DNA of 64,000 bases from Paenibacillus_I sp035510375 (GTDB lineage: Bacteria; Bacillota; Bacilli; Paenibacillales; Paenibacillaceae): the NCBI RefSeq assembly GCF_035510375.1, contig NZ_DATKHG010000067.1. One strand, written 5' to 3'. The translations under genes were made by a program, and so were the position numbers. Positions 52,119-59,699 of this stretch are shown piece after piece (within the stretch, counting starts at the first letter, position 1; every line of letters starts with the position of its first letter). Under the pieces are notes generated by a model. The model was not told where the DNA came from and searched no databases. It saw only the letters and a list, made by a program, of their open reading frames with translations.

Positions 52119-52360
52119 GCTGAGGGCGGGCAAAACCCTCCCTTAGCTTATTCGCCATCGCGAACTGACGCTGAGACTGGGAAATTCCCTCCTTCGACGA
52201 ACACTTCTAACGATCGAATGCGTGGCGAAGCGCTGAGAGAGCGAAAATTGCTCCATCAGCGTCCGCACTGCTCCTAATGATCGCTGAGAGAGCGAAATTT
52301 GCTCCCTCAGCATCCGCCCTGCTCCAAATGATCGCTGAGAGAGCGAAATTTGCTCTCTCG
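52119..52360. repeat. Five copies of a 51-base-period palindromic repeat
   Basis: Units start at 52119, 52170, 52232, 52283 and 52334: spacing 51, 62, 51, 51. Later units are nearly identical, GCTGAGAGAGCGAAATTTGC followed by TC(T/C)CTCAGC, a strong palindrome with an AT-rich loop. The spacers resemble each other (GTCCGCACTGCTCCTAATGATC-like), so this is a tandem repeat, not a CRISPR array. The same type of unit occurs at 29129-29207. It fills most of the gap (51998-52392) between two glycan genes. Confidence 0.8.
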
Positions 52361-52392
52361 TAATATTAATTACTTCACAAGAGGGTGTCCCG

Positions 52393-53895
52393 ATGAATTC
52401 CGATTTCCGATTCGCAGCCATCGATGCCATGCCCGACATACCGCAGGCCGCTCCGCCGGACTGGAAGCGGATTGCGGAGCGTTTCAAAGCCTATGTCCTG
52501 AACCCCGACAACCGGGTGATGTTCGTGAACGGCGGCGGGCATGCGCATTTCGCCGCTTTTCACGACGGCACGGGCGAGGAGCTGATCACGCTGGGCGGCG
52601 TTGTGCTCGGCGGCATTTTCCAAGGGGAGGATGTCGGTCCGTATTTGCCGTCGATCGCCGATTTCTATCATGAGGAGCATCGCATTTTCCTGAACGCGCC
52701 GCGTGTGCATCTCGTGGAGTACTGGTACTTGATGTTCGTCAACGCGCTGGCGGCGAGCATTATCCGGCTGCGCGCGGACGAGGCTCCCGAGCTGGTGCCG
52801 CTGCTCCGAACGGGCATGGAAAGCCTGATTACGCTCGCGCACAAGATCGGATACGATTTCAACGATCAAGGATTCGATTTCCGCGCGGACGCGCCATTTA
52901 CGAACAAGGATATATTCCGGCAGCCCGACTCGATCGGGGGGTACGCCTATTTGATGGTGTTTGCCTACGACATGTTCGGCGGCGAGCATTTTCTCGAAGA
53001 GGCCCGGACGGCGATGGACCGGTATTTGGCGTTCGCGGACAATCCGTGGTATGAGATGCCGAACGGGGCGATGGCCTGCCTGGCGGCGGCAAGATTGAAC
53101 GAGCTCGGCGGCCGGTACGATATCCGCAAGGCGGTGTCCTTCGTGTTCGATCCGCACCAAGGTCCGCTCCATGTCGGCAAGTGGGGGGATACGGAGGTAA
53201 ACGGCCTGATGCGCGGCTGGCGGGGGAACCTCGACGAATCGGAACGCAAAATCGCCTACAGCCTCGAGACGCTGATTCTGCTCCCGTATTTGCTGCCCGT
53301 GCTGAAGACGGAGCCGGGGCTCGCGGCCGCGGTAGGCAAATACGCATTGAATGCCGCGTCCAACGCCGGATGGTTTATTCCGGACCGCATGCCGGAGGAA
53401 TCGCAGAGCACGCCGCAGTTTACTCCGGACGTGCCCTACGAAAATCTGGTCGATGCGTTCGGGGGGAAGTCGCCTTACGCGTCGGGCGATTTTCACGGTC
53501 ATCGTTCGGTTTACGGAGGCGCGGTCTCGCTGTGGTGGGATGCCGTGCTTCGGCAGACGGACGATCCGTATATGCTGCAATGGGATCTGGACCGGACGGA
53601 TTTTCTCGGCAGGAGCGAATCGGGCGCGAGCTACACGCTGGTTTACAATCCTTATCCGCAGCCGCGGGAAACGGTCATCGAGCCGAGAGCCGACGGGCAT
53701 GGCAGCGGGGATGGCGCCGGTGCTGCCGGAAGCGGCCTTGCCGAGGATGATCGTGCTGCCGGCTGTGGCCGCACCTTCGAGGCGGTCGATCTTGTTACGA
53801 ACACGACGGTATTTACAGGCGGCACTGGGCGGATGTCCGTCACGGTGCCGGCCAAACAAGCCGTCGTGCTGAAAGTGAGCGTGGCGGCGGAGTGA
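52393..53895 (+). CDS. Uncharacterised cytoplasmic glycan-locus protein (toroid-like)
   Basis: Protein of 500 aa without signal peptide. After a short N-terminal segment it has alternating helices with conserved aromatic and His residues (VNGGGHAHFAAFHDGTGEEL, HLVEYWYLMFVNALAASIIR, WGDTEVNGLMRGWRGN), consistent with an (alpha/alpha) toroid, and a short beta-rich C-terminus containing a Gly/Ala-rich low-complexity insert near residues 435-465. I cannot assign a glycoside-hydrolase family. ATG 52393 follows AGAGGGTG. Its stop overlaps the start of the PP2C-type gene, so the two are coupled. Confidence 0.5.
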   Translation: MNSDFRFAAIDAMPDIPQAAPPDWKRIAERFKAYVLNPDNRVMFVNGGGHAHFAAFHDGTGEELITLGGVVLGGIFQGEDVGPYLPSIADFYHEEHRIFLNAPRVHLVEYWYLMFVNALAASIIRLRADEAPELVPLLRTGMESLITLAHKIGYDFNDQGFDFRADAPFTNKDIFRQPDSIGGYAYLMVFAYDMFGGEHFLEEARTAMDRYLAFADNPWYEMPNGAMACLAAARLNELGGRYDIRKAVSFVFDPHQGPLHVGKWGDTEVNGLMRGWRGNLDESERKIAYSLETLILLPYLLPVLKTEPGLAAAVGKYALNAASNAGWFIPDRMPEESQSTPQFTPDVPYENLVDAFGGKSPYASGDFHGHRSVYGGAVSLWWDAVLRQTDDPYMLQWDLDRTDFLGRSESGASYTLVYNPYPQPRETVIEPRADGHGSGDGAGAAGSGLAEDDRAAGCGRTFEAVDLVTNTTVFTGGTGRMSVTVPAKQAVVLKVSVAAE

Positions 53896-54755
53896 ACATT
53901 GTCCGGTTATCTGTTCAAGGAAGCAGCCCGTGGAACGAGGACGCGCTGGTCGCAAGAGAAGAGTTCGGCGTCTTCGGGGTCATCGACGGCGCGACCTCGC
54001 TTGTTCCGTTCACCGGAGCGGGCGGAGAAACCGGCGGTTACCTGGCCGCAGGCATCATCGCCGGTACGATGCATCGTTTGCTTGACGAGTGGGGGATGCG
54101 GCGGGAGCCGGCGTTCCCGCTCGCCGATGCGCTTCTGGAAGCGAATCGCCTGCTTCGGGAGGAAATGATGAAGCACGGCATCCGCACGGACCGCAAGGAA
54201 GAGCTGTGGAGCGCCGGCGCCGCTATGATCCGGGTCACCGATACCGCCGTTCACTATGCGCAAGCCGGCGACTGCATGCTGACGGCCGTTTACACGGACG
54301 GGACGATCCGGGTCGTCACGCGGGACCAGATCGCCCATTTGGACCGCGAGACGCATCGGCTCTGGGCGGAGGGCGTCGCTTCCGGACTGGCATCCCGCGA
54401 AGCGCTGTGGTCGCATGTATTGCCGCAAATCGTACAGGGACGGCAATCCGCGAACACGCCTTCGGGTTACGGCGTGCTGAACGGGGAGCCGGAAGCCGCC
54501 GATTATTTGGAGCACGGCCGCATCAACCGGATCAATCTGAAGGCGCTGCTGCTGATGACGGACGGCTTGTATGCGCCCAAGCGCGCGGAGGAGCCGATGT
54601 TCGACCCGGTCGAAGTGACAGCGCGTGTGGCGCAGATAGGGCTCGAACGCTATGTGGAATGGCTGGTCGGCATGGAGGAAGGGGATCCGGATTGCAGGCT
54701 GTACCCAAGGGTGAAGAAATCCGACGACAAAACCGCGATCTGGATCGAGCTGTAG
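53892..54755 (+). CDS. PP2C-type serine/threonine phosphatase-like protein
   Basis: Protein of 287 aa with PP2C-family features: NEDALV near residue 15, a metal-binding Asp in GVFGVIDGATS, VHYAQAGDCML, and the late LLLMTDGL with a conserved metal Asp. The last DD motif is represented by SDDKTAIWI. It would dephosphorylate a protein, but which one is unknown. GTG 53892 overlaps the previous stop by four bases (GTGA), an unusual place for a phosphatase: inside a glycoside-utilisation operon, between an uncharacterised protein and DUF1861. No kinase gene is present. Confidence 0.7.
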   Translation: MNIVRLSVQGSSPWNEDALVAREEFGVFGVIDGATSLVPFTGAGGETGGYLAAGIIAGTMHRLLDEWGMRREPAFPLADALLEANRLLREEMMKHGIRTDRKEELWSAGAAMIRVTDTAVHYAQAGDCMLTAVYTDGTIRVVTRDQIAHLDRETHRLWAEGVASGLASREALWSHVLPQIVQGRQSANTPSGYGVLNGEPEAADYLEHGRINRINLKALLLMTDGLYAPKRAEEPMFDPVEVTARVAQIGLERYVEWLVGMEEGDPDCRLYPRVKKSDDKTAIWIEL

Positions 54756-54909
54756 CGCAATGTCCGGAGAACGTGACCGTCCGGGCGGGCTGACCCGTCT
54801 GAATCGCCGGAATCACCCGGACCGCCCTGACCGCCGGAGCCGAGGGGATCGCCTTCTAAGCGACATGCTTGCGAACAACGTATTTAGACAGCAGAGAGGA
54901 ATGTTGACC

Positions 54910-55857
54910 ATGACCCTATTGGAGAAAACCGAAACGAAAACCTGCGACGCGCTGCTTCTGGAATACGAGCTGGGCGGCCGGCTGGCCGCCGATCCGCTCA
55001 AGCTCGAATTTCGCGGCGTGGACGGGCAGGATGTGTACAATATCGCCGCTCCGTTCGAGGACGAGGGCGAGCCCGTCATTGCCGGGCGCGTGGAGTCCCG
55101 GGACAGCGAGCGGTCGCGGATCGTTTTTTTCGTGGAGCAAGGCGGCGTCTGGACGCCCCGGGAAGGGGCGCCGGCTTTTGCGCTGCAGGATCCTTTCCAC
55201 ACGCGCATCGGCGGCGAGCTCGTGCTCGGCGGCGTTGAGGTGTATCCGCATCCGCAGCGGGAGGGGGCGCTTGCGTGGCGCACGGTGTTCTATAAGGGGG
55301 CGAGCATCGCCGATCTGGAGCCGTTCTTCACCGGCCCGGACGGCATGAAGGATCTGCGGCTCGTGGAGCTGGCGGACGGAAGCGTCGGCGTGTTTACGAG
55401 GCCCCAGGGCGATAAAGGCGGGCGCGGCAAAATCGGCTATGCCCGCGCGGCGTCGCTGAGCGGCCTGACGCTTCAGCTGATCGAGGATGCGCCGCTGCTT
55501 GACGGGCAGTTCGCGGAAGGCGAATGGGGCGGCGCGAACGAGCTCCATCCGCTGGCCGGCGGGCTGGTCGGCGTGCTAGGCCATATCGCCTGCTTTGACG
55601 GGCAGGGCGATCGCCATTATTATCCGATGGCGTTTGCGTTCGACCCGGCGACGGGACGGCATTCGGATATCGAGCTGATCGCGGCGCGGCGGCGGTTTCT
55701 GCCGGGCGAGGCCAAACGCAGCGACCTTGTCGACGTGGTGTTCAGCGGCGGCCTGGTCCGCCGGCCGGACGGCACCGCGCATTTGTACGCCGGCATCAGC
55801 GACGCGGAAGCGCACCGTCTGACGATTGCCGACCCTTTTCTCAAATATGAACGCTAA
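54910..55857 (+). CDS. DUF1861 family protein (beta-propeller, GH130-related)
   Basis: Cytoplasmic protein of 315 aa assignable to DUF1861, whose members accompany mannoside-processing enzymes and are thought to share the five-bladed propeller of GH32/43/130-type proteins. Blocks include LEFRGVDGQDVYNIAAPFED, FVEQGGVWTPREGAPAFALQ, GGVEVYPHP and HLYAGISDAEAHRL. Start ATG 54910 lies nine bases after GAGAGGA; ATG 54901 is possible. Biochemical role not known to me. It is followed after 15 bases by the GH130 gene. Confidence 0.75.
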   Translation: MTLLEKTETKTCDALLLEYELGGRLAADPLKLEFRGVDGQDVYNIAAPFEDEGEPVIAGRVESRDSERSRIVFFVEQGGVWTPREGAPAFALQDPFHTRIGGELVLGGVEVYPHPQREGALAWRTVFYKGASIADLEPFFTGPDGMKDLRLVELADGSVGVFTRPQGDKGGRGKIGYARAASLSGLTLQLIEDAPLLDGQFAEGEWGGANELHPLAGGLVGVLGHIACFDGQGDRHYYPMAFAFDPATGRHSDIELIAARRRFLPGEAKRSDLVDVVFSGGLVRRPDGTAHLYAGISDAEAHRLTIADPFLKYER

Positions 55858-55872
55858 GGAGACATGGACGCC

Positions 55873-56952
55873 ATGACCGCAACGACGACGATTAACGCTT
55901 ACCGCTATGAACAGAATCCGCTGGTTACGCCGGCGGACGTCAAGCCTTTTCACGAGGGCTATGAGGTGATCGGCGCTTTCAATGCAGGCATCGCCAAATA
56001 CAAGGATGAGGTGCTGATGCTGCTTCGGGTCGCGGAGCGGCCGGTCAGCCCGGAGCCGGGCATCGTGCTCGCGCCCGTCTACAATCCGGATACGAACGCG
56101 GTCGAGACGGTGCGGCTGAGGATCGACGATGAACGGTACGATTACTCCGACCCGCGCGTAGTGCGGGACGTGACGAGAAGCTCGGGCTTCGCGTACCTGA
56201 CCTCGATCTCGTATATCCGGATTGCCAGAAGCAAGGACGGACGCCGGTTTGCGATTGACGATAAACCGTTCGTTTACCCGTCCGACCGCCATGAAACCTA
56301 CGGCATCGAGGACCCGCGCGTCACGCAAATCGGCGATACGTACTATATTTATTTCTCCGCCGTGTCGCCGGTCGGCATCGGGGAATCGATGGTGTCGACG
56401 AACGATTTCGAGACGGTCGCGCATCACGGGATGATTTTTTGCCCGGACAACAAGGATGTGCTGATCTTCCCGGAGCGGGTGAACGGCAAGTATTATGCGC
56501 TGCACCGCCCGACCGTGAAAAGCATCGGGGAGCCCGAAATCTGGATCGCCGAATCCGACAACCTGCTGCATTGGGGCAACCACCGGCATCTGGCCGGCTT
56601 GCGGGAAGGCATGTGGGACAGCGGCCGCATGGGCGGGGGCGCGGTTCCTTTTCGGACGGAGCGGGGCTGGCTTGAGCTGTATCATGGGGCGACGAAGGAG
56701 CACCGGTACTGTATGGGCGCGCTTCTGCTCGATCTGAACGATCCGGCGAAGGTTATTGCGCGGTCCGACAAGCCGATCCTGGAGCCAGAGGCGGAATATG
56801 AGAAGAACGGCTTTTTCGGCGACGTCGTGTTCTCGTGCGGCGCGCTTGTGGAAGGCGATATCGTGAAAATGTATTACGGCGTCGCCGACACCTCGATGGC
56901 CTGCGCCGAGCTGAGCCTGCAGGAGATTCTCGACAGCCTGACCTATCTGTGA
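55873..56952 (+). CDS. GH130 family mannoside phosphorylase or mannosidase
   Basis: Five-bladed propeller enzyme of glycoside hydrolase family 130 (about 359 aa). GH130 members are mainly phosphorolytic and release alpha-mannose-1-phosphate from beta-mannosides; others are hydrolases. Typical blocks: NPLVTPADVKP, FNAGIAKYKDEVLMLLRVAERPV, a YGIEDPRVTQIGDTYYI segment bearing the conserved Asp/Glu, WDSGRMGGGAVP and ELYHGATKEHRY. Whether it is a phosphorylase cannot be told from these. ATG 55873 has AAGGAG 11 bases upstream; ATG 55864 lies too close to it. A terminator of the 91-bp-repeat type follows immediately. Confidence 0.88.
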   Translation: MTATTTINAYRYEQNPLVTPADVKPFHEGYEVIGAFNAGIAKYKDEVLMLLRVAERPVSPEPGIVLAPVYNPDTNAVETVRLRIDDERYDYSDPRVVRDVTRSSGFAYLTSISYIRIARSKDGRRFAIDDKPFVYPSDRHETYGIEDPRVTQIGDTYYIYFSAVSPVGIGESMVSTNDFETVAHHGMIFCPDNKDVLIFPERVNGKYYALHRPTVKSIGEPEIWIAESDNLLHWGNHRHLAGLREGMWDSGRMGGGAVPFRTERGWLELYHGATKEHRYCMGALLLDLNDPAKVIARSDKPILEPEAEYEKNGFFGDVVFSCGALVEGDIVKMYYGVADTSMACAELSLQEILDSLTYL

Positions 56953-57003
56953 AGCACACACCGCTTTCCCTGACGCATGAGGCGTTCGGGGGGCGGTGTT
57001 TTC
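56951..57003 (+). terminator. Terminator related to the 91-bp repeats
   Basis: Starts GAAGCACACACCGC and shares GCATGAGGCGTTCGGGGG with the hairpin half of the repeats at 40458 and 41297. ACACCGC (56958-56964) pairs with GCGGTGT (56993-56999), followed by TTT. It ends the glycoside operon and marks this hairpin as a dispersed terminator family. Confidence 0.8.
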
Positions 57004-57098
57004 ACATTTGCGCGGCACTTCCTTGGACCGGCTTTCCGTTATTTTCCCCTCCTTCTGGAAACAATCAGTATAGACGGTCTATGGGAGGTCCTTGTTAT

Positions 57099-57323
57099 AT
57101 GAAAATTTTGCTTCTCTTTTTCTTGTTTTTTTTGTTAAGTGCGGCCGTTGCCATCATGATGGACTTGGTGATGGGAATGAACCTTTCCATGTCGTTGAGA
57201 AATATGAAAAATCCTTTCTGGGTGATGACCCTGCCGGAATACGTGATTTTATTTGTGCTGCTGGCCGTAATGGTAACTTCAATTTTCACAAAGAAGCAGC
57301 CACAACCGCGTAACAAATCATAA
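57099..57323 (+). CDS. Small two-helix membrane protein (74 aa)
   Basis: ATG 57099 follows GGGAGG. The product has a signal-like transmembrane segment at about residues 2-25, a short loop with NPFWVMTLPE, and a second transmembrane segment at about residues 46-64, ending in a basic tail. No family recognised. It is convergent with the germination operon; the two stops are two bases apart and share no obvious terminator. Confidence 0.6.
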   Translation: MKILLLFFLFFLLSAAVAIMMDLVMGMNLSMSLRNMKNPFWVMTLPEYVILFVLLAVMVTSIFTKKQPQPRNKS

Positions 57324-57324
57324 C

Positions 57325-58449
57325 TCAGCTTTTATCGTCAGCGGGCATATTTGGACGGTAAACGCCAAATCGTTTGCGAATCAGATGGACCGCCAGAAGC
57401 AGCGCGGGAATGACGACGGAAAAAAGGGGCAGGAGAAACTTTATAGTAAGCCGTCCTTCTTCAATATGCTGCGACCAACCTCCTGCGATCATCATCGAAG
57501 TGAGCAGGACGACTATTCCGACAGGCAGCACCAGTTTTTGTTGCTCGTTCACCTTGAATAAATCGCACGCTACGATCAATGCGGCATAACAAAAGACGGC
57601 GATTTTGAAGAAGTTGCCGATAATCAGGGTGAGGATCACAATGACATCCATTCGTTGCAGAAAATCTCCGATGTTCACTTTGCTGATCGTCGTTAATAAA
57701 GGAAAGGCAGCCCTGCCATACATATCGGAACCAAGCACGGCGATTTCAACGGCATGGGTCATACTTAATATGACGGCGCTGCAAATCAAGGCGATCACGC
57801 CCGTCTTCCTTCCCGATCGGCGTTTATTTAAAGAGGGCAGCATCGTGGTGAAACAAATCATTTCACCGAACGGAAACATGAATATGTTCGGATAAGCATC
57901 CTTTATAACGGGTCTCCACCCTTTTGCCAACAAAGGATGCAGATTCTTCAGATCGATCAAACCGGAAAACAGTACAAAGATATTGCCTAGAACACCTAAA
58001 CCAATCAGCACCATCAGGTAGATTTCACCCGTTCTTGCAAACACCTCTATCCCTTTATGCAGGACATATACGACCGCAACGATCATTAAGGCGCTGATCA
58101 CAAATAACGGCGTCCGGTGGAACACGGAGGTGGCCAGAAGGTCGCCCGCATCCCGCAAGTCTCTTGCGGCGAGATAAATAAAAAACGGAACATACAACAG
58201 ACTTAAAAGCCATCCGACAGGTTTGCCGACAATTTGCCGGGCATATCCGCTTAACGGCAGATCGGGATATTGGCGAAAAAGATAATCGTAAGCGAGAAAC
58301 AACCCGATGCCCCCGATTAACGCAAGCAGGATCGACAGCCAGACATCTTGTCGTCCCGCCAATCCTATTGGAACAACAAGTGCGGTACCAAATTCAAACA
58401 ACATGATCAAAGCAAACAATTGTTTAGGGCTAATTCTCGTTTTTTCCAT
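57325..58449 (-). CDS. gerKB: Spore germination permease-like protein, GerAB/GerKB type
   Basis: B-subunit of a GerA-type germinant receptor, in the inner membrane of the spore. It is a ten-helix amino-acid-permease-like protein of the GerAB family (about 374 aa from ATG 58449); family blocks are FALIMLFEFGTALVVPIGLA and NIFMFPFGEMICFTTMLPSL. ATG 58449 follows AAGGTGGG; ATG 58470 is possible. It is the last gene of the order A-C-B, which is the gerK order in Bacillus subtilis. Germinant specificity cannot be predicted. Confidence 0.88.
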   Translation of the reverse strand: MEKTRISPKQLFALIMLFEFGTALVVPIGLAGRQDVWLSILLALIGGIGLFLAYDYLFRQYPDLPLSGYARQIVGKPVGWLLSLLYVPFFIYLAARDLRDAGDLLATSVFHRTPLFVISALMIVAVVYVLHKGIEVFARTGEIYLMVLIGLGVLGNIFVLFSGLIDLKNLHPLLAKGWRPVIKDAYPNIFMFPFGEMICFTTMLPSLNKRRSGRKTGVIALICSAVILSMTHAVEIAVLGSDMYGRAAFPLLTTISKVNIGDFLQRMDVIVILTLIIGNFFKIAVFCYAALIVACDLFKVNEQQKLVLPVGIVVLLTSMMIAGGWSQHIEEGRLTIKFLLPLFSVVIPALLLAVHLIRKRFGVYRPNMPADDKS

Positions 58450-58472
58450 TCTGGCCGTCCCACCTTTCATGG

Positions 58473-59699
58473 TTATTCTTTTTGGCTTTGTTCCATTAAA
58501 AAGGGTTTCGTCCGCATGCCTGTACGCCGGATGAAGGCATCTACCTTGACATCTGCCTTGCTGTCGGCAAACGTCTCATCCCAATCTTTCTTCATCATCT
58601 CCCACGCTCTCGGGTTTGCACGATTCACCGCTTCCCCGAAACCAAACACATCGCTTTTCGCTCTCCGGGCGGTATTTATAGCCTGCATGACTTCTTTCTT
58701 TGTCTCATTCGCCCATTCTTTCTCCAGTTTCGTGATTTCGTCTCCCTTGCTCAGATCGATTGGGCATTTTACCTCGCTTACATCTCCTTCTTCCCGTATA
58801 ACGATATGGAATATCGGTCTCCCTGCTCGAACTTCCGCCTTAATATCCGTTTTTGAACGGACCACTTCAATGCCGACAGCCTCTTTTTTATCTTTGCAAT
58901 CAATATTAATAATGGTGCTCTTCATTTTGTTTTGAATCCACGCGATCCCTCGTCCCCTATGCCCGTCCACCCAATATTTCAGCTTTCCATCTTTGAAAAG
59001 GGCCATGCTTCTGATCTCAATAACGGCCGGCGGAACGGTTTGTTCGTTATTCGATAATTTTTTCCCCTCTTTCGGATTTCCCACGATTCTGATCCCGCTG
59101 ATTATCGGTTCTCTTCCCTCGCTTGCCAGCGCCTTGATGACGTCATCAATGATGACTTCAATATTCTCCGACCAAACTTTTGATGTGTTTTTTATTTTTC
59201 CGGTGACACTGTTTGCCGGAATTTTTTCCAACGGAGCAAGTGTTTGCACGACGGTTTCGGCTGTGACGCCTCTTGTTACAAGTACTCTGGTCGTGAGACG
59301 GGCTTCATGCGACCTGTCAAACATTTCAAACACTTCATTGATTCCTTGCTTGGCTAACGGTTCTCCAAGTATCAGCAATTGTATATGCGAAAAGAAAAGC
59401 TCCCGGGGTGCTTTCTGCGATAAGTTGCGGATTGCTTCCATCACGGTGCTTCCTGTGTTCGTATAGACCGTTACCGGCGTAACATTTGGTCCTCCCCCTC
59501 CTCCCGCCAATCCGGTCGCTACGGTACCTGCATTGACGATTTGCAAAGAAATGCGATATTCATTTTGGTTTGGCGCTTTATCTACCCCCATTGCCGTGAC
59601 GATTGACATATCTCTCAGCTCCCTGCTGTCCCAGCAGCCTGTCAACAGCAAGCCCGCCACAGAAAGCAAACCGGTTCCGATAACCCATTTAGCTTTCAA
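58473..59699 (-). CDS. gerKC: Spore germination lipoprotein, Ger(x)C type
   Basis: C-subunit lipoprotein of the germinant receptor, 408 aa. The signal peptide ends in the lipobox LLLTGC (Cys near residue 22), followed by the family hallmark WDSRELRDMSIVTAMGVDKA. It has the three-domain length typical of GerAC proteins, anchored outside the spore inner membrane. Its start overlaps the end of gerKA by four bases. Confidence 0.92.
   Translation of the reverse strand: MKAKWVIGTGLLSVAGLLLTGCWDSRELRDMSIVTAMGVDKAPNQNEYRISLQIVNAGTVATGLAGGGGGPNVTPVTVYTNTGSTVMEAIRNLSQKAPRELFFSHIQLLILGEPLAKQGINEVFEMFDRSHEARLTTRVLVTRGVTAETVVQTLAPLEKIPANSVTGKIKNTSKVWSENIEVIIDDVIKALASEGREPIISGIRIVGNPKEGKKLSNNEQTVPPAVIEIRSMALFKDGKLKYWVDGHRGRGIAWIQNKMKSTIINIDCKDKKEAVGIEVVRSKTDIKAEVRAGRPIFHIVIREEGDVSEVKCPIDLSKGDEITKLEKEWANETKKEVMQAINTARRAKSDVFGFGEAVNRANPRAWEMMKKDWDETFADSKADVKVDAFIRRTGMRTKPFLMEQSQKE

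Noticed and set aside
52119..52360. Regular repeats with ~22-base spacers, CRISPR-like
   Set aside because: The spacers resemble each other and the period is 51 bases with drifting repeats; no cas genes are nearby. This is a tandem palindromic repeat.
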